Shown: positions 47,863-60,241 of the stretch, one piece after another
Layout of the letters: every line of letters begins with the position of its first letter
Numbering within the stretch: position 1 is the stretch's first letter
From: Lepidonotus clava
Lineage: Eukaryota > Annelida > Polychaeta > Phyllodocida > Polynoidae
NCBI GenBank assembly: GCA_936440205.1
Contig: OW387140.1
Coordinates: 18,969,659 to 19,033,658, forward strand
Direction of reading: 5' to 3'
Length of the DNA: 64,000 bases
Notes under the pieces: model-generated
Told to the model about the DNA's origin: nothing
Database searches by the model: none
What the model saw: the letters and a program-made list of their open reading frames with translations, nothing else
Position numbers and translations under genes: made by a program

Positions 47863-48960
47863 TTTGTAAAATATCAATTTTTACATATAGAGGAGGGGCC
47901 GCATTGCATCACCTGTTTTTCAGAATGTTTTCAAAAGGTACAACTAAAACGAGTCCAATTGCGATATACTAGCAAAAAGAGGAAAGACTGATGCCCTTAT
48001 TTGGTATGGGACTTGAATCATAAAAAACAATGGCGAGTGAACTAGTGCATGACCATTTTTTATCACACGACTCGGGTCTCCTTCTCGGGCGTCTGTGGTC
48101 TCATGGTCGACTCAACGCCTTCAGAGTGAAGATATGCTTTGTGTCTCCGAGACATGTCCTGCCGGCAACACGTTTTTAAAATAAATAGACCAACTTTTTC
48201 TGTCCCCTCCAACCTTTACCTGTTTACGTATACCTACAGATAGCAACTGTCCAAGCACAGTCCTACTTCAAACCCCTCAAGACCGTGGCCGTTTTATCAG
48301 TTAAAACCTATTAACTTTCATGTTATACATGTTTCGCACATTCTGCACGCTGCCAATAGTGCGCAAAAATACAAGTTGAAAACTGAAAACGAATCTATTT
48401 GATATATATTGATACAACTCGCATAAGCGTGAATATTTCAAAGTGCGAGAAAATGGGCACAAATATCCATACGCGAAAATGTGTCAGAGTGATTGAAATG
48501 GGTATGTTCACACCTTCATGCTACCCCAGCGTCTCAATGTTTGACGGTATGTGAGGGGTTTGACTGGGGACTGAGCAGATCCTGACTCAAAAATCTACCC
48601 TTTGGTATTTCCTATCTTATCCCTATTAATAGATCCTTAGTCTTACGGAAGGAAAGTTAGCGCAGACTTCATGACATATTGACCACAAATTGCTTACCAT
48701 ATACCAGATGATGATGCACACCCAGGATGTGGTTTTGACAAGTTATTAAGTCCAAACTATAATCCCGCGATCCCAAATAACCTGAATTAGTGTTGGCAGG
48801 CCCGAGGTATTCTGGTGGAGGCTGTATATGATTGGGATCACAGGCAACAGGTGAAGTTTCGGGGTTTCAATCACGGATAGATCTATGCAACTTTTTCTAG
48901 TTTCAGGTCGGTTCATTCGGCACTCAGCCCATTGATCAAAATTAATTTAACTTGTTGACA

Positions 48961-49160
48961 GGGGGGCGGGGTGGTCTAGTGGTTAGCGGACGCGGTTAAT
49001 CCTTGGCGAGGACAATTAGACCACCTTGCCTTGCCGTCGTTCTCGCCCCTATAGATTCGGTCAGCCAATTGGTACAGTCAAAAACCAGAGTTGGTCTCGA
49101 TATAACTGAAAAATTGCTGAGTAGACCTTAAACTCCAACACATCATCATCATCAACTTCA
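48961..49160 (+). mobile_element. tRNA-derived SINE with 13-bp target-site duplication
   Basis: The head GGTGGTCTAGTGGTTAGCGG matches an RNA polymerase III A box; GCGGTTAATCC downstream may be a degenerate B box. The tail is TTAAACTCCAACACATCATC with further CAT triplets. The 13-bp TAACTTGTTGACA occurs immediately before (48948-48960) and after (49161-49173), a target-site duplication typical of LINE-driven insertion. It lies within the presumed first intron of the three-module gene. SINEs are non-coding; the intact duplication suggests a fairly recent insertion. Confidence 0.82.
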
Positions 49161-49174
49161 TAACTTGTTGACAA

Positions 49175-52100
49175 GTTATCAATTTCATCAAAGAAATATT
49201 CTTAAATACGTTGAGTCTGAAGAGCCTTCAAATGCATTCTCAGTGAAAGAGTGGTTCAAACAACCTTGGTAATTGGTGGTATTATGTCCATATTATATCG
49301 ATTTACATGTAAATCATAGATAAAGGCCCTACAACCATCCATGCAGCTCTCTCGGTTTTTAATAAATATCATATGAATAATGAATTATTTAGCAATGCTA
49401 ATGGATAAATAGAAAATGTATCGCTAACACACCTGTTGCCATCCAACTAGATTACCTATAGATCAATCGCCAACAACCCCGCCAAGCATACAAAAAAGAT
49501 TGAGGTCAGTATCGATTGCATCTAGCCCAGTCATTATTAATGGGGCGAGGTAGCGTCCACGTCTGGCCCAGCACCGCTCCTCTGTCAATGACCTATAGAA
49601 TGTTGAACCTAGCTTCACCTGTGTCGCACAGATTTTCGTTTCTATTTACCCAAACTCAAATAAAACAGAATAAACACACTACGAACAACTTCTAAAGTCT
49701 TTCAGTTCCAACATATAATTCACAGAATTTCCTATCAAATATTACATGATTATATATGCATCTTATTTTCAATAGCCTAATCTATATGTGTAGAGAAAAT
49801 TAATAGAATCTCAGCCTTTCACTGATTTTGTTTAGGCTGTTTATATGATTAGGGATAAATGGCTAAAATGTGTGGGGTTTGGAGGGAGAAATGGAAAATA
49901 TGGCAAAGTTTGAAATATTGGCTTCTTGGTTGCCACTATACACCTTTCCCACGAACCTCCGCAGTCTGTCATTTGGTCAACCTTTGGGTCTTTTGGTAAC
50001 TTGGTCACTTCACTTCACATAGGGTTACTATAGGAATAGAAACTAAGAATCATTTCAAATTTATAACGTCAGGGCGGCGCCACTTTATCGAAAAAGATTT
50101 ATAACCTTTTTTTTTATTTAGATATTTCAATGTTGCCAAGAGGAAATAATTCCCAGTTACGATATGATATCTAAGTATCATGGATGAATCATACTTAAGG
50201 CTTTTTGTTAATACCCTATTCCTATAAACAGGAGTGCCATTAAATGGACTGAACCCCTTCAATCTGGTTGTGAAAGGTTAAATCACTTAAAATCTGTTTT
50301 GAATATTGTCAATGTGAGCTGTTATCATGTTATATTAATAGATCATTTTGGTATGAACTGTTCCTAGATATTGATGTATACCACTTAAATAAGCAACTAT
50401 TAATGTGAAAGCTTTGAATATATGTGCCACTTTTGTCACCATTTATACTTCTTATAACATCGAACATTTCCTCCCATTACCAAATGAAAAATCTGAAAAC
50501 AAGGGCAACCCTGATGTCCAATGCAAAATAAAATAAGCATTACGGTACGTGTATGTTGATAACAAACAGGTTGATATGCTGGTTGTCAGGTAAGCCTATT
50601 CTTTATGTTACCCCCTCTGGCCAGATCCCGGTGTACCACCTGTAGACTGGTACGTCACGGTTGAGCGGTCATGAGCAGAATCTGTCGTTTTTGTGCACAG
50701 CTTAATACGTGTGGTACAAACGACAGATACGCACCTTCGCATTCAAAAGTAATATGATAGGATGTGTGAGGGTAGAGACAACCTGTAGTTAAGAGTAAAC
50801 CTAGCCTAGTCGTTTCCCCTTTGTTAAACAGAACTGAAATTCCCTGAAACCATGTACGTTACCTGCCAAGAATATAGGAGTCAATTTCTACCAGTTTGTG
50901 TCATTTAGTCATCCTCCCATCCTGGAGGGTGCGGTATCCCGCTTTGATCTTGCCTTTGGACAAAAAACTGTGGTTCACGCATTAATGGAGAAGATACCAG
51001 GCACCAAATTCTTTTGTCACACTCCCCTCCGGACTGACCAGCTAACTGACTAGTAGGAATGCCAAAAAGTGGCAGTAGAGAAGACCTGAGGGTCTGAAGC
51101 TAAAATGTCGGAGGTCTGAATTTATTTCAGGGATCGATCAGAAAAATACTGTCTTTATCTGAGAACGTTTTTTCAGTAACTCTCAAGTTTAATCCGGCTT
51201 TACCATCGACCAAATTTGACCAAACATACGTAATGGGCCTGGTGTTTATATATTCATGTTACTTGAACGTCCGGTAAGAAAGTAAGCAAAACGGATGAAA
51301 GATATTCAACGCTTTCTAGTTTTCTTGAGGAAGTAACCCGTTGCTGTCGTGCACAGACACCAATGGTATTTTACCACACTAAAATAAAATAGTAATTATT
51401 GTACACAATGGAAAACCGCTGCCTTAAAGCGGTCACACGCCCGCGCCGTTTCCTACAGGTAAAGCGTCACGATTCAAGTTCACCACATAATGACGCGGCA
51501 GTAGACCTGAACAAAGAACGACCACCATTTGTTCACTGATTTGTTGATGGTCACCACACAGAATGTTTTATGTCGCATATATATTTTCGTGTCACCTAGA
51601 TAATGGGCCTTACCGGTTGTTGGACGGTGAATCATATAAGAATTATTGGTTCTCATGTCCGCTTTAAGAAATACGTGTGTGCAGTGATGGGTGCAAGAAT
51701 TAGAATAGGAATATTCAACAGCTTTTAAAAACTCGGTACCTCTGTGCGTTCAACAAATTCGAATGGTGTTGGTGGATAATATGTGGTAAAATTGTTTGTT
51801 GTACAATATTCGTTGGCTTGATATAGATATTCTAAACGCTTCGTTTCGTTTCTAGAACTTCTCAATTTTGCATGATTCAATCCACGTCCCCTATCGCTCA
51901 GTGGGTACCACCGGCCCCCTAATAAAAGGGGTGCCAGTTCTTGTTGCTTAATTCTAGTTGAAATCGAAACAAATTTTTAAATACGGACAATCGCTTGAAA
52001 CATATCTAATAATGGTAGATATTGGTCGCTAGCGACATGTATTTCGACCAGAATTTAGATTGCATCACTCAATAGGTACCCCCTTTATAATATATGTTTG

Positions 52101-52835
52101 CTGACCCTTTTCAGTTATTCAGGCACGGGCCTTGAATTTGATGGGGATAGATGACGATAGATGGGGAATTCCTAATCTGAAGTTAGATTGGGGATTCCTA
52201 ATCTGAACTTACATAAACTTAGATGCATTGCGTAATCAATTCCCGTAAGAAAGACATACATAAAAATTGTAAAAATACTCCTTTTTTTACAAAAAGATAT
52301 CAGTCAGGGATGCAAGAATTCACACATTTTCATAATGTTTCTTTTGTTGTGAGATGTAGCGTCAACGATTGTGAATGAACTGTTCGCGCCATTACGTGGC
52401 GCTAGAAATGGAAACTATAATTATAGGAGGACATTCCTTTCTGCATAGGACTTTCCATTAAGTCCACACGCATGATGGGGCGTGGGGGTGGGGGCGCGGT
52501 AGGACTAAAATCTTTGAATATGTGTGTACGTTCCTGGACAAATTCAATGAAGACTTCGGTCCAAGGGGGTTGGGGAGAGTTCTGACACTAATATGAATGT
52601 GCGTTTTTCAAGCATTTTGGTCTTCATCAGAAATGCCAACATTGGCAAATCCAGATGAAATATTTAATCTGAATTAATGTTTGACCAAAATGATACCTTA
52701 ACGAAACGATCATTCTACAGCACTATTCATATGTGATAACGCGCCTTTCATTAGGCGAGTAGGCCTATACTCTTAGGCCGAGGTGTGTATTTTAAAATAT
52801 AAACCGTTCTTTAACCTACGATATCTTTTAATCAT
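49175..52835. other. Probable large first intron of the three-module gene
   Basis: AT-rich with no exon recognised. It contains an 11-bp-arm hairpin (ATCTGTCGTTT at 50680-50690 and its inverse at 50718-50728) and a short inverted pair TATAGGAATAG/CTATTCCTATA near 50030 and 50217. Intron status depends on the leader exon at 46.1 kb being correct. Confidence 0.4.
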
Positions 52836-52848
52836 TTCAGAATACAAG

Positions 52849-53772
52849 ATGAAAGTGCTTCTGCTTTTCACCATTGTCGCCGTCGCTATCCTAGGCACAG
52901 CCAATGCAAATGATGTGAGTTTGGGAATCTATGTCTATTAATAATTATTCGCATGATATATATGTATAATATAACTATGCAGTTATAGGTTCAAAATACG
53001 ATCAAAATAACAGATAAAGAATAAAATTGTATGAAAAGCACATGAACGTATATCACAGCAAACATTCTTCAGTTTCTATACAAGCTTTATAACGTCAAAA
53101 TGCAGCTGATATAGTATACTAACTAAATTTACTTTCCAAATAGTCCCAATAAATTCTGTTTTGTTTTCGTTTTTAGTTCCCTGGAGTTATCAATATCCTC
53201 GATGAAATGCTCACTGGCGGTAAGATGACATCTCCTTAAACTCATTATTTTGTTTTGTGTTAGATTAACCATTTCCATTTTTATCATGTTTATGTTCGGA
53301 TGGGAAACGGTGAAAAACCTTTCAATTCAAATGGTATAACTATGCCACTTATTCTTCTTGACACATTCTTTCTAATCTGTTATAAAAACTTCCATTATGT
53401 AAAAGGCATACATTCATATCCAAGAATTGGCTTTATAAAACCGGTTGAAAAGTTCATACTATTGATCCTCTGGTGCATTTTCTCAGGTTTTGGGTCCTGC
53501 GCAGGACAATGCCTCGTCCCAAAGATCGAGGACATCTCACGTCGAGTACAACAACAGTGTCAACCAGTTGTTGACCAGATAAGCCGAGAGGCAAGTGGGG
53601 TGAATTCGTTCACAGATTTCTACAACATTGCGGTCAGACGCCAGTCGGGAAATACAGACTCCAGAATGTGCAAGTGAGACCTGTTTTTACATACTACAGA
53701 CCTGTCTTAGAGGGGGGGGGGGGGGGGGTCACACTGGTCGTAACTACAAGAATATATATATATATATATACA

Positions 53773-53820
<48 letters not shown>

Positions 53821-56800
53821 CATTTTAGGCTTTAGGCTATTTTATATTTCTGTTTCATATTTACGATCTTGTGTTATTGTTGTTTATTGTATATTGTGTA
53901 GAGTTAAGATTATTGACTTTCAAAAGCACCTTATCTTTATTTTTATGTGAGAAAAGCATTAATTTTACGTTTCTACTTGTGTTAAACGTGCCCTAGTGCT
54001 GCTAGATCTTTCTGTCAATGTTCAACTGCTTTTTTCCATAGATTCTACAAAAAAGAATAAAAGGTCCTTCATGAAAAATCCATAATTCCCTACATCGCAT
54101 GGTGCTTATGACACGTAGTTTTAGAACAATATATCTAACGGTCAGAAATAATGTAAGTTCATAAACCGAAAAGACTAGTGTCAATGCGAAATTTACTTAA
54201 AGACAAAAGAAATTCACAATCGAGCTTTCCTCTTGCGATTAACTGAATGTCATAATATCAGCCGTGCAAATTAAAATAATCAAATCTCTCTATAAAGAAG
54301 AGTATCGCATTTACGCTGAAAATAGTATGACATATTAAGAACGTTCACTCATGACTACTGAAATGAGCTGTGGCTAACCATAGCGCAGGAAGTTGAAAGG
54401 TCTAATACTTATAACCAGGACAACTATCTGTATCAACTCCAAGTCAGCCAATTACTGTTCTCTCTTTGTAGGTGGATAGGTCTAATAATCGACGAATGCG
54501 CTGTACCACTTGCGGCGAGCTACTGCAGTGATGGCATAGTTACGGCTCTAAGAAACTTCTACGGTCAAATGAAACCTTACATCTGTGAACGGAATCCACG
54601 TAAGTAATTTTTTTTAATGTCACAGGTATTTTCTTGTGTGCGAGTTACCCGGTCGACAGTTGAGTGCACCGTCGCTAAGGTTTTCGTACCAACAAAATAT
54701 ATTTATATATAAAAAATATACAAAAAATAACGAAAGATCGAATGAGTAAGTCTTAACGTTTAGTTTTAAATAGAAGACTTTAGTAAAAAAGTGTGAGTGC
54801 TAGACATGTTAGGTTGCCTATTTTGCCAAACATTTTCTTTTTGACAAATGAATGGGCCGTTCCACTATCTCTTGGGCCCATAATTCGTGGTTAAAACTAG
54901 GGATATCATTTCAAAATAATTTTGAAAAGGGATTGTTAGGTGTAGTTACTTTGATCAACAGACAGAATTAATATAAATGATACACTGATCAAAATTCACG
55001 TGATAAGGGTAATCACTGACATCAGTTACAAAAATATGGCCCCAGGTCATACCGGAGGGTATGCACTGAACAAGGGATACGATTTGCTTTTTGAAATTGG
55101 TACGTAATCCTTGCATAGTTCCATGCATAATACCCCATTTATGAATCAAACATGTATTTGTTACCTTAAGGTTGACTGTTTACAGACTCATACTGCTGCA
55201 GGAGTATTAATTTTAATGAGCTTCAATCTGTGTGGACTGTCTCACATACTAAATAAGCAAGAACAATAAATAGTAAGAATTCAATTGTTACCAACAGTTG
55301 GTTATTGTTGTAAATCTACATTAAATGTTTATCAGAACGATTGTAAATTGATCATCAATATGGCGTCCAGTCCCTGTCTAGCTATTGTGATGTCATCTGC
55401 ACAACGTCTATGGGATATTCGGTTCCAAATCTGCCATTCATCTGTATGTTCAAGTTTAAATATATTGATATAATAAGCTGAATTTTTTCTGTTACCAGCT
55501 AAAATCTTTTTACTCGTCCTTGTTACAGCATTCTTGGAATGTATCCTGTCTCCTACAGTAGTAGAAGGGACCGATTTCACAGGATGTGTCCGGCCTCTTA
55601 CTGAGAAGTTCGCCCCTTACTTTAACAGCACTGTTATGTCAACACAGGACTCATTTTTCACGAGCATGAGAAGGTTTTACAACGAGCAGGTAAAACCCAA
55701 CAATGGAGAGAAGATATACAGGTGAGTACATTAATAACAGAAGGGGGTTTCCCTTTGTGCTCCGAGTATGACGCCTTACTGTATTTACACAAGATTGGGG
55801 TAAAACTTGGTTAATTTCAGTTGAAATTATGCAAAGCAAAGTATAACAGGTTGCTTAGTGTAGCTGGCGTATATATATATATTGGTCAGTTCTCATATAT
55901 CAGATAATTGGCCACATTCAAACGATGATACGACTATATATGTACAGATAGTTCATGGGAATGGCATGGGTCCACTATGAGAACTAGGGGGCAAGGTAGA
56001 CGTGGTTCAATAAATTAACTGATTGTGTCTTTTGGCCCAATCATTGGCAGTAATAGCTTCTTTCAGGGGGAGGTATAGACTATGCTCAATAGATCAGGAA
56101 GTGCGGTTTACACAATCATAAACCACTGTATTTTTTGCCTCTGATGGACAGTTTGAAGTTTGAACACACATCAAGGATAAACAGAGAGGGAAGCCTATAT
56201 TTTATGAACGATATTTGATTTTTAAGAATATTTTTCAAATATGCTGTTTGATCCAGCGGAGGGGTGCATTGTCTAGGAAAATATTTGCAATCTATGATAT
56301 TGATTAAAAAATAAAGAGAGAGAGAAAAACGTCGAAATGTATGTGAATGACAATTTGAAGAGTAAGAGAAGGGTGCCACCAGACATCTGTGTGACCATGT
56401 GCATTTATGACCTTAAGCCTAGTTCTCTAAGTGAATTTGGACCGCAGTTATGTCCATGTCAACGTGTTTGGTCATTTTACAGTGCTATTGAGAGCCTGGG
56501 ATCATGTGTTTCCAACAAGATCGGCCAGGCGTCCATCAGCCCGCCGGGGGTGGCCGGGCCCATCAGCTGCTCGCCCGTCAGAGACGTCATAAACGACGAG
56601 GTGAAGGCCATTACCGACTACTTCCGAAAGACAGGTCGGTCATAAAACCCCCTCTCCACAAGTGAATTGCTTGACATGACTTGTATGTTATCCTAATAAT
56701 GTTTTTTCACTGGCAAAACATCTGAACCTTCTAGATTTGTTTAAAAAAATAAGTATAATTATGGAACTAATTGTGAGGATTGCTAATTATGTGGTAACAC

Positions 56801-59368
56801 AATAGGCTGTTGTATTATTTCCTATGGGGAAATGTTAGAATATCTATATTCTTACAATTCTTCACAAATATTCATTGGCATAAAAGGCTTTGGTTTCTGT
56901 ACATGGACGGGGTTGAAGGCGGGTTTCCACAGAGTGACAAACGTGAAAAACTTGTATTAAACCTTTCCATACACAGCGACTATTGGCTCCAGGAAGCATT
57001 GATCGCTGCGGATGTAAACTGGTAAAGGGTTAACACTAGAAAGTCACCAACGGTCATGGTTCGTCGTCATATGGAAACCTATCCTAAAACACCGAAGCCA
57101 ACGACGAGCATGGTTTGTCGGTCTGTGGAAAACCGTCATAATTTTACATTTGCAACAACTTGGGATGGCTTCATTTCAATGCTTAAAACAAATTATAGGC
57201 AAGGAGTCTTTACAGGGCCAAATACCATGTATCTCATTGAATCTCAAGAAAAGATGGAAAGGAAAACTCATCATCCTTCCTTCCTCTTAGTGTCGGCGAT
57301 GCTGTAGTGTGCTTGAAAGTATATCTTATTTCTCTTTTGTCAGACATCCTGCAGTGTGCTGTCAACCCTGATCTTTGGGAGCAGATTATAACCTGCGCCA
57401 TGCCGGTTATCCAGCGTTTAACGGAGGATCCCCAGTTCAGGATAACGAGCACACTGGGTCCCTACGATACCGACAATTCCCGTAAGATCCTCGAGGCACT
57501 CGGCAGAGGAGAATACTACAGATTCAAAACGTTAGTATCTTTTATTACAGCTTATTCATATGGCTTGATGTCAACATGCAAGCAACAGTGGTGAACATTA
57601 GGGCCCGTTTCACACTAGCAAAATCATAACGTTATTCGTGTCTCATAGCTTAGATTTCAAGGTACGATGAATTGTATAGTCAATAATCTTAACTTAAGAT
57701 AATATATGACCAACAACAGCAACACCAGATAAGATGTCTTAAATGTAACCACGAAAAGGCCAAAATATCGCAATTATAAATGCGATCGTAGTGTTAAGAA
57801 TAGTGTAAATAAACCAGTATTCCCTTCTACATACGCCAAAGAAAATGCAATTGGGGGTCTTGATTAGATGTGGGGTTTTATCTAAAATATGTATATCCAT
57901 CAAGCAAACGGGTTTTGGTAATGTCATAATTATTACATGTAGTATTGGTCCGTAGTATTACTAATATAAAATCTGTGTTGCAGAGAATAAAGCGTGCTAT
58001 CTTGTCAAACGGTATAAAGTTGTCGGCATGAAATGTTGACATTTTCTTAGACAATGTAATAAGCTGTTAGGCTAGTCTGGGACCTTCTACGTCCCTGTTA
58101 CGTCCTATCTTAGCATGGATTGTGATGAGCACAAATCCTTTGTTCTTATTCTTTATTTCACTGTGTGCCATTTTCGTAGGTACTACAACGAGTTAAAGAA
58201 CACATGTCTTTTGGGAAAAGTAGAGAGTGTTTGTGGAAGGAAATGGACTTACGACGTACTGAGCACCCAGCTAGCGGGATACGATGCTATCGTCGATCCG
58301 AACACAGTTGATTCTTCGGGATGTAAGTATACTGTCAATTATTGCGCATAAACATCAAATGTGAAACATTTTAACCAAAAAAAGAACATTTTCATGAAAT
58401 AACCCTTGGGAAAAACGATTATTCAAAACAGCCGTAACCTGTTGATTATGTTAAAATCTTCAAGATCTATTTCTTTAGAATTGCAGTGGCGGAATTAGAG
58501 GGGGTGCAGCAGGGGTGCGCCCCCCTATTTTGGGGCAAATATCAAGTTTTTTAAGACCAAAAATATAATTGTTGTGCTCAGGTAACATGGGTCGAAAGAA
58601 TTATGGTAGGTAGGTCGATTTTTGTCGTTGTTGTTGTGCTTTTAGTGTGTTTTTCTTACTTACCAGATAGACCTGAGCGGTGTTGAAATTGAAAGAAATA
58701 TTCTAAATATCCTCTAAAACAATTTTCTGCGTCTAAAATACATGCACTGGGCATCATTATGTTTTTCCATGCTTTTCCATGCTTTTCTGGTCAATCCTTA
58801 TAGATTTTGAAAAAAATTCCTTCAATAAGATTAGGGTGGGGCCAAAAATGTAGGATAGGTTGGGTTACCTGAATACAACAATTCTTTCAGGCCTAATGTA
58901 AAATGTTCGGACCTGGAGGGTCCGGTGGAAATTTTACAGCTATAGGGTGCCCCCCTTTGAAAATCTCTGGATCCGCATCTTGCATTTGTCAACCTTTGCA
59001 GTGTTGTAGGCCTATACTACATTTAAGTGGAATAAATCATCGTATAATACCTTGAAAGGTAACCTTAATTATTATAGATTCTTATCAAAAGTAAGCATGA
59101 TTGTTGAGAATTCGTATTTAGTGTTGTGTTTATTATGATCATCAATTTCATGAGAATAAAATGCTTCAATATTTTACGTGAATATTTTGATAGGCATGTT
59201 TCAACTGTCCGCAACATTTAAACCTAATTGGCTGAATGATGATATAGTGACCATGTCTTATTTTTCATCATTTCAGACTGTGACAAGTTCAACGCGGGCA
59301 GTAGGTCCACCGCAACAACCGTTGCCATGACATTAACTCTGGCTGCTGCGGCTGCAATCAACCTGTGA
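52849..59368 (+). CDS. Secreted, GPI-anchor-like, cysteine-rich protein with three repeated modules (nine coding exons)
   Basis: Nine coding exons join without a frame break: 52849-52914, 53177-53219, 53487-53673, 54472-54599, 55529-55721, 56483-56634, 57344-57530, 58180-58322, 59277-59368. All eight introns start GT (GTGAGT, GTAAGA, GTGAGA, GTAAGT, GTGAGT, GTCGGT, GTTAGT, GTAAGT) and end AG after pyrimidine tracts. The product is 396 residues. Residues 1-20 are a typical signal peptide (start MKVLLLF, cleavage after A-N-A20). Cysteines are at 41, 45, 61, 98, 108, 117, 137, 146, 161, 214, 235, 261, 274, 328, 337 and 368, an even sixteen. One N-glycosylation sequon is N174-S-T. The C-terminus is a small-residue stretch near N372-A-G-S375 followed by a hydrophobic tail with no charged residue to the stop, as in GPI-anchored proteins. 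Inferred site: outer cell surface. The body is three modules, described separately. The start is the first ATG, 9 nt after an AG acceptor, so the upstream leader must be spliced on. I do not recognise the family; nematode DUF19-type domains are a remote alternative not supported by any motif I can name. Confidence 0.88.
53487..54599 (+). other. Module 1 of the three-module protein (exons 3 and 4)
   Basis: This exon pair encodes residues 37-141. The long exon (187 nt) begins after one carried base and ends two bases into a codon; the short exon (128 nt) does the reverse, so the pair adds 315 nt, exactly 105 codons. Cysteines: C41 and C45, then C61 after 15 residues, C98, then C108 and C117 separated by eight residues, and C137. 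Aromatic pairs F81-Y82 and F128-Y129 lie in amphipathic, probably helical stretches. Compared with modules 2 and 3 it has extra cysteines (41 or 45, 98 and 137). The intron between the two exons carries a poly-G run and a TA/CATA microsatellite. Confidence 0.75.
53712..53828 (+). repeat. Poly-G run and TA/CATA compound microsatellite in intron 3 of the three-module gene
   Basis: 17 G, a short unique stretch, then alternating TA units, CATA units and TA units to 53821. It lies between exons 3 and 4 and is likely length-variable. Confidence 0.93.
55529..56634 (+). other. Module 2 of the three-module protein (exons 5 and 6)
   Basis: This exon pair encodes residues 142-256 (193 + 152 nt = 115 codons) with the same phase pattern as module 1. 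The four-cysteine core is C146, C161 (14 residues between), C214 and C235 (20 between). It holds the only sequon, N174-S-T, and an F191-Y192 pair near the end of the long exon, matching F81-Y82 of module 1. The short exon is unusually GC-rich (runs of CCG, GGG and GCC codons around P226-P232) compared with its AT-rich neighbours; the inserted S-P-P-G-V-A-G-P stretch explains the longer spacing between its two cysteines. Confidence 0.75.
57344..58322 (+). other. Module 3 of the three-module protein (exons 7 and 8)
   Basis: This exon pair encodes residues 257-366 (187 + 143 nt = 110 codons), again entering with one carried base and leaving with one. The core is C261, C274 (12 between), C328 and C337 (8 between), like the C108/C117 spacing of module 1. 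The long exon has the same length as in module 1 (187 nt). Y314-Y315 and Y320-Y321 flank the internal intron where modules 1 and 2 have FY pairs. The final exon (59277-59368) adds C368 and the GPI-type tail. Confidence 0.75.
58484..58982. mobile_element. hAT-like non-autonomous element in the last intron of the three-module gene
   Basis: The left end CAGTGGCGGAATTAGAGGGG resembles the common hAT terminus CAGTGGCGGA; the right end, reverse-complemented, is CAAGATGCGGATCCAGAGAT. Both sides then have a run of G with GGGGTGC or GGGGGGCAC. Inner inverted segments ATTGTTGTGCTCAGGTAAC (left) and ATTGTTGTATTCAGGTAAC (right, reversed) support one element. I could not see an 8-bp target duplication. 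No transposase is encoded. Confidence 0.55.
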
Positions 59369-59815
59369 ACGGATTTTTCTCAAAGTCTTAGGATCGGGAA
59401 AAATACTTTTCTCAAAGGACAACATCAGGAAAGGTCTAGGTAAAGCACAGAGCAATCATCTGAGTGGGCTTTTCCCAAAGACCTTTACAAACTAACTCAA
59501 GAATGCACACTTACCCACTATTGAATTGTCATTATGTGCACATTCTGGGGCTAGTATGTAAAGGGTATAAGTATAGGCAGAACCAACAATTTTTGAAAGG
59601 TTCCTTCTCAAATACCTAGGTATAGGGCAGAACCAACAACATCTGGAGGTTCCTTCTCAAAGACCTAGGTATATGGCAGAACCAACAACATTTTGAAAGG
59701 TTCCTTCTCAAAGACCTACGTATAGGGCAGAGCCAACAACGTCTGAATGGTTCCCTTTCTAAGATCCAGGTATGGGGCAGAACCAACATCTGAAAGGTTC
59801 TTTAATCTTCAAAGA
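59369..59815 (+). repeat. 3' flank / probable 3' UTR with five ~50-bp tandem repeats
   Basis: After the stop codon at 59366-59368, units beginning GTATAGGGCAGAACCAACAA or close variants start at 59571, 59620, 59669, 59720 and 59770, giving spacings of 49, 49, 51 and 50 bp. Each contains a GGTTCCTTCTCAAAGACCTA-like segment. Weaker relatives with CTCAAAG and GGTCTAGGTA occur between 59380 and 59480, suggesting an older, longer array. Placement in the 3' UTR is inferred from the position just after the stop; I could not place a convincing polyadenylation signal before the transposon that begins at 60242. Confidence 0.75.
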
Positions 59816-60241
59816 TTTAAGATCCGGTACAAACAAACTGATTCTACACATCAGTTGATCCAAAACGTAGACCAGCCATAAGCAATGGCACTCATGTCGA
59901 AGATTTGGACTGACCCCTTTCCACAAAGTTGCAAATGTACATTGTTTACATTTTCTTAAACATGGTTCTAAGTATGCAATGATGTAAATGTCGTATCCAT
60001 CTATGAGAAAAATTTAATGTCACCTATCAATAGTTTAGAACTGCTTCTTCACAGCTGATTATCATAATGAAGATAGTTTAAATCCTTTAAATGGATAAAA
60101 GCAAAGGCCATTATTGAGAACATTATTACAGCATAATTATCTAAAAGAGATCTCGGCCCATAAGCACTGATATTGGAAGATGGATAGCGTCTTTTTTCTA
60201 CAAATGTTTGTGTGTACTTTGTCTAAAACAGTTGCTTATAA

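Noticed and set aside
57600-57640. TTAGGGCCCGTTTCACACTA as the left end of a further MITE
   Set aside because: The motif is typical of element ends, but no matching inverted end was found within the intron.
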